Source: Panonychus citri
Lineage: Eukaryota > Arthropoda > Arachnida > Trombidiformes > Tetranychidae
Direction: 5' to 3'
Assembly: GCF_014898815.1 (NCBI RefSeq)
Contig: NW_026515450.1
Location: 124,001-188,000, forward strand
DNA length: 64,000 nucleotides
Below the pieces are notes generated by a model. The model was not told the DNA's origin and made no database searches. It saw nothing but the letters and a program-made list of their open reading frames with translations. Made by a program: the position numbers and the translations under genes. This document shows, one piece after another, positions 22,179 through 30,864 of the stretch (position 1 is the stretch's first letter; every line of letters starts with the position of its first letter).

Positions 22179-23716
22179 ATGAATAAGATCCCTGATGAAT
22201 TTAAATTTGTTAAGTTGAACCCTCAAGTTCGTGATTCCATTTGGTCCAGGTATAAAGAGTGTAAGTTCTTGGTTGGGTCAAAGGCAAATTTTCATCGCGA
22301 ATTTGAAAGCGTTCATGGTGATAGTTTCCAGTATTCAAATCGTTTTTATAGTTTCAAAAAGGATGGAGATGTGAGTTATATTCTCATTCAATTGATTGTT
22401 AAGTTCATGGATCAGGAAATTCGGGGAGTCGGGTGTCATCCTATGGCCAAAAAGGCTATCGACATGGCTTATCATAATTTGATTAAGATAATTTTGGATA
22501 AACATCCTGAGATTTATATGGTAAGTTGGTTAGTGAACTCAGATTGGAGCTAGCTAACCCTTTTATTGTTTTCTTACAGCCTCAGCAGATTATGCGTTTA
22601 CCAAATTGGCAAGGTTTCTGTTACCTGAACTCAGCTCTGTTACCTTTGTTTCATTCCTCCCTTTTCATTAAATGTCTTATGGAATCTTATATGGCATTGG
22701 CCAGTCGAATCGGTGCCGGGGTAGCGGTTAACCCTCTCAGGCATTTGAAGCGGATTGAGCCAATCGAGGGAGAAGGCTTATGGGTCTATTCCCTTTATAA
22801 TTTTTACCGAGAATTTGTTAAAGCCGCTCGCATCGATGGCTTCCGGATAAGAAATTACCCTCGACTTTTACAGTTAAAGACCGAACCTGATGTGCCTTAC
22901 GATGAGCCTTTGAAACATCGACCTCTCAATGATCTCGAGCTTAATTCACAGCAGCTTTTTATTTTAAAGCATTTGCGGAGGTTTTGTTCTGAGCGATATG
23001 GTCGTCCCGGTGGTGTTGAGTCCCGAGTTTATCATGATTTGCTCCGAAAGTTGGCGAATAACGATTCATCATTTCATGATCGATTTCTTTTCCATGTCTC
23101 GGGGCAATTCAGGTGTCGATTTTGTGTTGGCGATGAACCGTTCAAGTACAGTTTTCCTGTGTTAAATTTACCCGGTACCGCTTGTGGTGAATTTCAGGTA
23201 ATTTTGTTGTCTGAGTTGGTAGCTCGACCTGCCTATTGGGGTGATAATGTACCTTTAACTTGTTCAAGGGTAGTCAACGGTGCTGTTTGTGGAAGTGGCT
23301 TCCGGTCTCTTGAAGATATTAAGATTTTAAAGTTACCCGAGCTATTGGCTCTCAATCTCTGCGGTCCGTTAATGAAGCGAGAGGATTTTTTCATCCAGAT
23401 GGAGGAGAAAATTAGTATTTCTTTTAAAGGGGAAGATTATAAGTATCGTCGACTTGCGTTTAGCAGTGTGATCAAGACTTGGAAGGATGCTTATGATGTT
23501 TCTCAAGGGGATCGGTATCGAGAGAAGGAGAGTCATTTCATTTTTGATGGTTGGCATTCGTGTCTTAATCTATTAACTCGCGAAGGTTATTTCGAAATTA
23601 ATAATGGAGAGGTTTACGATCCCGATAGTTTCCTAATCGAAAATTATACTGATGGTTCACTCGTTATTTATGAGTTAGAGAAATCTGAATGGATTGTAAA
23701 CAAAGAGAAACGCTAA
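22179..23716 (+). CDS. USP-type ubiquitin hydrolase-like cysteine peptidase, spliced
   Basis: Predicted 492-residue protein. Exon 1 is 22179-22520 and exon 2 is 22580-23716; the 59-bp intron has a GTAAGT donor and a TTCTTACAG acceptor and joins in phase 0. About 115 N-terminal residues are of unknown fold. The rest resembles a USP catalytic domain: Cys box LPNWQGFCYLNSALL (Cys128, TGT 22619-22621), a finger-like pair of Cys clusters (CRFC; CSRVVNGAVC) followed by the IKILKLPELLALNL strand, and a His box DGWHSCLNLL (His440) with YFEINNGEV behind it supplying Asn455/456. Position and order match Cys-His-Asn/Asp in USPs, so an active deubiquitinase is plausible. It is antisense to, and enclosed by, retroelement genes. 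A PAN2-like inactive domain is less likely because the Cys is present. Subfamily unknown. Confidence 0.65.
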
Positions 23717-23840
23717 TTACAAACTTAGTTCACGTTCTCTTTATTTGTATTTCACCGTTTTTATTGACCGCTAATTACAAACTTAATTCACGCTCTGTTC
23801 AATTTTGTTTCTTCATCTTTATTTACTGTTTATTACAAAC
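23711..23840 (+). repeat. Tandem ~58-bp imperfect repeat after the USP-like stop
   Basis: The segment beginning cgctaattacaaactta occurs at 23711 and again at 23769; a weaker third copy (tattacaaactt) lies near 23830. The first unit includes the last codon and stop of the USP-like gene, so the repeat forms its 3' UTR between that gene and the convergent unknown ORF. Confidence 0.65.
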
Positions 23841-23853
23841 TTTGTCTGAATTT

Positions 23854-24654
23854 CTATTTATGAATTTGGTGGTAACCCTGAAAAGTCATTGAGCAATCTT
23901 TACAATATTTGATTCTTGCTTTACCGGTGAATTTTATATTTCCTTCTGAAGTAATTATTTCACCTTTTCGTCTCTTCATTTCCATGTATTTTTCTTGATT
24001 TTTTATAAACATTGTAACCTGGTTTGGATAAAATCTGAATAAAATATTATCTTTTTTGAATTTCTCAAGTAATTCTGATTGTTGGGATAATGAGGTTTGA
24101 TCTGGTGCTTCCATCAGATACCAGTCGATCACTGAGATTGTTAATTCCGGGTCATTCAGGTTGAGGATGTCGACGGCGGTTTGTTTCGGGATTGGAGCTT
24201 TAACTTCATAGTAATTCTTTTTTGTACCTTGATTTGATGATTTGTTTTGTATGTTGGTCTTGATGTTTTCTGGTATCTTCCATTCATATGCTCTCTTGTG
24301 AGAGATTATTATTTGTGAGGTGATGAGGTCTTCCTCGTCATCTTCTTCTTGGTTCAAACTTTGGTGGCTCTCAGTGACTCTGTTTTCCAACAGGGATGAT
24401 AGTTGACGGAGAACTTTTATGGTTGATTCATTTGGTGATTGTTGGGCAAAAATCGAGGCTATTACTGTAAGACCGCTAAGAACATGGATGGATAGGTCGG
24501 CTGTGTCTGCTGATCGTGACAAATCTTTTTTCACAAGGGTAGAGAAAACTTCAATAACTGTGTTGGCATCATTGTCAATCCAACGGATGAATTCGGGATT
24601 CAGTAATTCTTCATTTAGTAATTTTATTATCAAATCAGTTGGATCTAAATCCAT
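23854..24654 (-). CDS. Unknown 266-residue protein in the retroelement block
   Basis: Open frame of 266 codons starting MDLDPTDLI, 158 bp after the Gag stop on the same strand. The N-terminal half looks helical and acidic (LNEELLNPEFIRWID, LSSLLENRV, then an EEDDEED run). The middle is basic and Asn-rich, and the end carries a compact Cys/His group (YCKDCSMTFQGYHQIHK), a possible small zinc site that does not fit a standard C2H2 or CCHC spacing. Composition is normal for protein, unlike random AT-rich frames nearby. Its position between Gag and ORF2 suggests an accessory gene of the element. It converges on the USP-like gene, with 137 bp between their stops. Function not recognised. Confidence 0.6.
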   Translation of the reverse strand: MDLDPTDLIIKLLNEELLNPEFIRWIDNDANTVIEVFSTLVKKDLSRSADTADLSIHVLSGLTVIASIFAQQSPNESTIKVLRQLSSLLENRVTESHQSLNQEEDDEEDLITSQIIISHKRAYEWKIPENIKTNIQNKSSNQGTKKNYYEVKAPIPKQTAVDILNLNDPELTISVIDWYLMEAPDQTSLSQQSELLEKFKKDNILFRFYPNQVTMFIKNQEKYMEMKRRKGEIITSEGNIKFTGKARIKYCKDCSMTFQGYHQIHK

Positions 24655-24811
24655 TTTTTGTTGTTTAGGAATTACAAATTTTAAAGAAGGGGAATTGTTG
24701 AAGTTACATTGGTGATTAATTGGGTTACATTTAGTTACTTAGTAACTGGTGGCGGTTAATTCAATTTGGTTGAGCTTTTGTGGTCGTGACTCCAGATCGG
24801 GATTAGCGATT

Positions 24812-26400
24812 TCACATGAGGAGATGTTCGAAATCGTAATCAATCTCCGAGATCGCTAATATAAGTTCATTTTTGAACATTAAACATTCTTGGCTGTAGG
24901 CCTTGTGGCCATCTTGGCCGCAGGAAGGACAGTGCATTGTCACAGATTTGCAATTTTTTAATAGGTGTTGCCCCGAACATTTTTCACAGCGAAGTTGATT
25001 TCGGCAATATGTTTTCGAGTGGCCAAATCTTTGGCATAACTTGCAGTTCAGTATTTTGAAATCGTCTTTTACTTTGTGGTAGGCTCGACCCGTGGAGATT
25101 CTCCCTTCTAATCGTATCTCTATTTGAGATCTAATCGCCGGGGAGACCTCGATGACCACTCCATATTTATCTGTGTTAAGGCCCAGAGGGTAAACATGAA
25201 TTAATTTGTATTGATTCTTTTCATGGAATCCGTTGAGGGCCATTATCTTGCTTATATATGAATCCCAGTTCTCATTTATTGGTTGATGTACGTAAGCCAA
25301 TTTAATGCGTGGTCTCTTCCATTCCACTGGTTCGAACTTCAAGTCAGCGATGTTTAGTTTTTTCAATATATCGCTTCTTTCGTTTTCTTGGTTCAGTAGA
25401 ATGATTGAGTAGTCTCTGTAGGACATGATGCGGAATGAGTACTGAAGTTTGAGCGTTGCTATATGGTCGGTTAAGGATTGCGAAGTTCGAAGGCTTTGTG
25501 GGCCTTTGACGTTGATCTTGTAATACCTTCGGTTTTCTAACCAAGGCCACCAGTCAGGCGGAGTTTGTTTACTTCTCTTTAAGATGTTTAATGACTCTTT
25601 AACTCTCTTTCTTTTTGGTTGTTCGGCACCCGCCAAATCTATTACGAAGTCAGTGTCAATTTGTAATTCACTTGGTCTGGATGTTGATGGGTTCATATCC
25701 ACGAGAACATCATAAGGAGGCAGCGTTGTAATGTTTGGGTCCGTGACCACAGATACGGTGTTAGCGGATGGTGTATCAGTTTCAGAAGCCGTGACCACAG
25801 ATACGGTGTTAGCGGATGGTGTGTCGGTTTCAGCACCCGTGACCACAGATGCGGTGTTAGCGGATGGTGTGTTGGTTTCAGCACCCGTGACCACAGATGC
25901 GGTGTAAGCGGGTTTAGCTTTATCCTTCAGCACTTTGTCCATCAACATAAGATACTTCTTGAACCAAGTTAGTTCTTTCTTTGGTATTGCAAGGTATCTC
26001 TCGTTCACCGATGTTGCATAAGCTTTTTTCAGTAGATGAAAATCTTCTTTGAGGGTTTCTTGGTTGCACGTGGAAAGCAATTGCATTACTCGTTCTCGTT
26101 GTTCTCCTTCAATACCAATCATAAGATTTTCTGTGGCTCTGGATTTCGCTTGTTCATATTTCGTCTTATCTTCAGGTGAAGATGCCAGAATAACGGGAAA
26201 AAGGAACTAATGTTCAGTGTATGAATGGAGAAGTAGAGAGAACGTTTGAACTTATTAGTAAAAGAATTGCAATGAGGTTGTACTGTTTTGGTTGTTCAGT
26301 TTTGTTTTACCGTTTTTTCGTATTACTTTTTTGAACTTACTTTTTCGGGGGGTGCCCTTGGGTGCAGGGGAGCTTCCTGTTGTCGGGGTTGATCAGACAT
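24812..26400 (-). CDS. Gag-like ORF1 protein with three CCHC zinc knuckles
   Basis: RNA-binding ORF1/Gag of a non-LTR retroelement. The main frame (ATG 26122) runs 436 residues: a helical N-terminus, a tandem 16-residue repeat, a basic segment (PKRKRVKE), an RRM-like middle (YYKINVKG...YSIILL), and three zinc knuckles near the C-terminus (CKLCQRFGHSKTYC, CEKCSGQHLLKNC, CPSCGQDGHKAYSQEC). The frame is open upstream of ATG 26122 to 26206. There an acceptor (cattag) fits in phase with a short leader exon, ATG 26400 to 26341, coding MSDQPRQQ...PPEK and ending exactly at a GTAAGT donor. The spliced model is therefore 26400-26341 plus 26206-24812. The leader is GC-richer than its surroundings. Either start is possible without transcripts. 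An intron in the sense strand of a retroelement is unusual. Confidence 0.75.
25743..25910 (-). repeat. 48-bp in-frame minisatellite in Gag
   Basis: Three complete 48-bp units (25743-25790, 25791-25838, 25839-25886) and half of a fourth, each encoding a 16-residue unit with the core SVVT.ETDTPSANT. Units differ by a few bases and keep the frame. Confidence 0.9.
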
Positions 26401-27576
26401 TTTAATTATTTCACTTTTTAATTATAACTTTTGTAATTAAATAAAATTTTAGATTTTCTCAACGAAAACTCAGTCGCCATTTTGATGGATCGGACTGCGA
26501 ATGTGCAGGATAATGTTCTCTGCGCATGCGCACAACGAGTCAATCGAAAGAAAGATCAACATTTTCTTCTTTCTATTATTCTGTCTATTTGATTTTCTTT
26601 CCATGAGAGACAATTTATTTTCTCTTACTATTCACTTCTCCCTTTCGCAATTTATTCAAGTTAAATCTTTGCTCTTATTTTTTTTTGGTCTAAAATCTAA
26701 TTATTATTAAACAATTAATTTATTTTATTGTCTTTAATTCAATGTACCTCATTAACTAACTTCTATCATCAACCTAATTGTTACTCTAATCAGTAAGTAA
26801 AAATTTAAATGATCTATTGAAAATATTGTTTTCTTCATCTTCTCTTTTCTATCTTTTCTTTTCTGTTCTATTCTCTTTTTTTTGCTCTAACCTTTTGATC
26901 CAATATTTTTGATTTCAATGTTCTCTTCATTGTCCATCTTTTTATCCTCATCTCTTCTGGTTTTCTTTTAGGTTTTCATTTTAATTCTTCGTTTTTTTTT
27001 CTTTACCAATTTCATGTTATTTTCTTTTTTTTACTCAGCTCTTTCTCTCTCTTTCCTTTTCTCTGTCTATTTCTCTTATTCTCTCTGTCTTTCTTTCTAT
27101 TTTTGCTTATGTGTGTGTTGTTGATTTTTTTCTGCTTCTTCTCTTTCTATATCATTTTCTCCCTCTTTTTCTGGTCGTTTTTCTCTTACTTTTTTCTCTC
27201 TCTCTTTCTCTCTCAACTTGATCATCCACCATTTTACCATCAGCATCTCATTCACTCTCTTTCTCCTCTCTTTTTCTTTTTATAATATATTGTATCTCGT
27301 TTCTTCAATTTCTTTCCTTCTTTCGATCTTTTTTTCTCTTTCTATTTATTCATTAATGTGATTACCTCTGTGTGTTCCATTTATTTACTTCATTAACCTT
27401 TTATCTATTTTTTCTTATTCTTCCATGTTTATGATCTACTAAAGTCAATAATTATTTAATTAATTTAAATTAATTCGATGGGCTCATTTATATGTGTGTT
27501 GTTGTTGATTTTCTTTTTGTTCTTCTTGTCTCTAGGTATTGACTTTTAATCCTGTTTTGTTTTTGGTGTTTTTAAT
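26401..27576 (+). other. gawky promoter, 5' UTR and first intron
   Basis: No coding signal. It contains a divergent promoter-like segment at 26475-26532 (separate entry), a possible first-exon donor (gtaagt) at about 26791, and long pyrimidine-rich intron sequence. The last part (26974 onward) is duplicated at 7510-8101. An acceptor (gtctctag) lies just before 27540. Confidence 0.5.
26475..26532. promoter_or_regulatory. Promoter motifs: YY1-like and NRF1-like palindrome
   Basis: CGCCATTTTG at 26475-26484 fits the YY1/Pho core. TGCGCATGCGCA at 26521-26532 is a perfect NRF1/Ewg palindrome (YGCGCAYGCGCR), rare in such AT-rich DNA. They lie upstream of gawky and also 75-130 bp upstream of the divergent Gag leader ATG (26400, minus strand), so this could be a shared bidirectional promoter. 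The left gawky fragment lacks it. Motifs seen; activity inferred. Confidence 0.55.
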
Positions 27577-30500
27577 ATGTGGCAAAACGATGATAACAAA
27601 ATGGAGATGAATCAAGGCTGGAATCGTGGAGATGATAAAAAAAGTGACCAACAACAGCACAAGTGGATGCAGAAATGATAAGCTGGGCTTAGATAATTTC
27701 GACGAACTTCTTGGTGCTATTATTGGTTGTGATAATTTTATGAGCACTGGAAGTAAAATGAACAATAATAGTAATAGTAATAGTAGTAATAATAACAACA
27801 ACAATGATTATTCATATGGATCTCATCACAATTCCGCCGCCATGGCTACCACCGATGTTGTAGTAGAGAAACATTTTGAGGATGAACGTCTCAATGTTGC
27901 TCTTCTCTGAAAATTAAACTGTAAGTATTTCTTTCTTTTTCTTTGTGTGTTTCCTTGTTTATTTGGGTCTTCAATACTCTAATTCTCCATTACAATATAA
28001 AATGATTATTATTTTTTAGGTGATAAATCAGGAAAAAAACTGGGATCTCCCTCCTCCACCCTCCCAACCAAGTCCAAATGTAAACAGCGTTATGTGGTCT
28101 TTTGGTGCCTCTGTTACTGGCACAGAAATCTGGGAATATACCGTCCGTAATAAAACCAAAGCACTTATCTCAGCGGCTTCAGCTACATCATCAGCATCAT
28201 CAGCAAATGTAGCAAATGCAGCAGCAACATCATCGTCATCAACAGTTTCAACGAATCAAAAGGTATCTCAACCTTGGGGCCATAACTCTGCATCTCATAT
28301 TGGAGGCACTTGGGGTGAAGAAGAGGATTCAAGTAACGTTTGGACAGGAGTTCCCTCCGGTGCTTCTGCGGCAGCTCCTATGACCAGTGGAAGTGTAGGT
28401 GGTATTCCAGCTCCTGTTCCTACCACTACACCTTCAGCCAACAGCAACAACAACAACAACAACAATCATCATCATCATCAACCAGTTCCTTCCGGTAAGT
28501 ATTACAATTTTTTCTCATTCATGAACAGTGAATGTGTTTGTGTGCTTTGTTTATCACTCACATCTGTTCAACTTTTTTCTCACCTATAATGTGTACAGTC
28601 TATTACTCTCACAATGTATTACGGTTTTCCAAGTTTCGTTTGATTTCCCGACTCCTTTTTTTTCCTTTTTTCCTTTAAAACATTCAAATTGCTATAAAGT
28701 AGAACTCGATCAACGACAATTGTTTGATTACTATTTGGTTATTAGGAATAGAGAGAGAGAGAGAGTCTGTAACCCATATGAAAAGATGATTTGATTTGAT
28801 TTGATTTCTCATTATTGTTTTTCTCTCTACTCAGAATTCGATTCATGCTCTGACAATGCAACCTCAATTTGGGGAGGCTCAACCAAAGTCAATAACAATA
28901 ACAATAATAATGGTGTGATGGGCTCGAATAATGCTGCGAATGTTTCAAACGCTGGGATGGTTGGAAATTTCGGTGGTCAAATGGCCGGTATGAGCTCAAA
29001 CATGGGCAACTCATATGTTGGAATGAAACGTGATAACAATATGAATGTCATGAACAGCAATAACATGAAAAGCTCTTGCTCTTCATCAGCATCTTCGGGT
29101 TCAGGTTCAGGCTCAATAAATATTGATACCTGGGGCACTGCCCAAGGTGGTGCACAAGGTGGGTTTAATAAATGTGAATCAATTCAACCCACAGGCTGGG
29201 AAGCTGATGAAGAAAATGCTAAGAAAAATGCTCCTCCTCCCCCTCCTCCAGCTCCTCGCGCTTCCGGTAATGGTGTTGATGATGGAACAGCCGTTTGGGG
29301 AAAACCAGAAATCCATCATAAAATTGCTCGTTGGAAGGATCCAGCAAATGCCAAAATGCCAGGTAACAGTGCCAATGGAAATAATGCTCTTGCCTCACAG
29401 AACAGAAATGGTGCAGGTTCGGGATTGATTTCTCCTAGTCCAGGAATGATTCGATTACCCCCTGGTGCTCCAGGATTCAAGGGTAACAACTCAAATAATA
29501 TGGGTAACAAAGGTAACAGCGGCAACAATAATAATAACCAAAACAAACAAGCCAATGGAATGGCAGGTAATCTCATGCACGATGGTGTTGATGTCGGTGA
29601 TAACTCAGGCAATGATCTTTGGAACAAGCAACCAATGAATAGAGGTTGGAATGATAACCAAAACTCAAAAAATAACCCAATGCCTGTTGGAGGTAATAAT
29701 CCAACTAATAATATGAATATTAACAATACTAACAATTATAATTTTAATACTAACCCTTCAAATGAAGATGAACGTGATGTTAATGCTTCAATTTCGTCTC
29801 AAGGTTTTGGAGTTTGGGGTCAGAAACAGAACGAAAGTGGAACTCCAAAAACTGCTCCCAGTACACCTAATACTCCTGGAGGTAATATGGGTGCTGGTGG
29901 TTGGGGATCAGAAGCTGCACCAGCTAGTCCTCTCTCATATTGGGGAGCTAAAGGACGCGGTGGTGGAGCAAACAATTGGTTATCTGGTGATGATCCAATG
30001 GATGATAACAATTGGAACAAAGCCAAACAAGGAATGCCTTCTCAACAACCATCACAATTATCCAAAGAATCGTTGAATCCAAGTAAAGTTTACCGTATAT
30101 TGATGGAAATTGGGTGCAAGGTAAATTATTTGGCATACACTGGACTCTCAACAAAATATTAAAATGTTTTATTTTCATCATTACAGAGGGAAGAAATTGA
30201 AAATGCCTTACGTTCCAGTGGAGTATCGAGAGATGATCTTCTCAGTAAGTTTTCATTTTTACATTCTATTTTAGATCTCATTTAACGATGAAAACTTTCT
30301 CTTGTTAGATTTCGGTCGAAACTTCTCAATTCGTGATAATATGGGCGATATGGATTCGAGGGGTAAAGGTCAGGCCAGCAGCAATACTCCTACTAGTCTA
30401 ATCATGAATTGCCTCGCAAATTCAAATCTTTCCAGTATTATGAACCGGCATCCATCTCAAGGGATGCAGCAGACCCAACCTCAAGTGACTCTTTCCTCTC

Positions 30501-30864
30501 AGACTCAAGACCATATCATTAACGTCCAACAGTCTACTTCTCAGCAACAGCATGATCAAAGCCAAATTCATCATCAGCTTAATCAAGCGCCTTCTCAAGC
30601 ATTGCCCTCAGTAAGTTCTTGCAATTATTACACTGTTGATGAATTGTTCATCAATTCATTAGAATCATTAACGATTCTTGGCTTACATAATTTACCCTAC
30701 ATTAAAATTGATAATTAATCATCTTATTTTCCACAAATTAGATCAATCATGTCCAAAATGTGCTTAGAAATCAAGCAGCTAAAAACTTGGGATCTGGCCA
30801 ACCCAATTTGCCATCAGAGAAACAATTGATGCATTTGGTCCAACAGATACAGTTAGCTGTTCAA
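26974..30864 (+). repeat. Segmental duplication block 2, right copy
   Basis: Counterpart of 7510-9265 (gawky intron 1 through part of the sixth coding exon listed). Divergence is visibly higher than in block 1: about half a dozen substitutions in the 300-base exon 30309-30610 alone, against one in over 1 kb of the RhoGAP tail. Confidence 0.85.

Larger units (their letters stand above)
18835..26400 (-). mobile_element. Non-LTR-like retroelement block with antisense USP-like gene
   Basis: Read on the minus strand, the order is: Gag with three CCHC knuckles (exons 26400-26341 and 26206-24812), unknown ORF (24654-23854), then on the plus strand a spliced USP-like gene (22179-23716), then endonuclease (22135-20792) and reverse transcriptase (to 18897). 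A 19-bp palindrome and an AATAAA (minus strand, 18867-18872) lie past the RT stop. Gag, EN and RT are those of an R1/Jockey-type non-LTR retrotransposon. No terminal repeats, poly(A) tail or target-site duplication could be recognised, so the outer limits are approximate. The block sits between the two-pore channel and gawky; the equivalent interval is deleted in the left duplicate, so insertion age cannot be read from it. Alternatives: one element that captured cargo, or a host gene caught between parts of an element. Confidence 0.7.
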
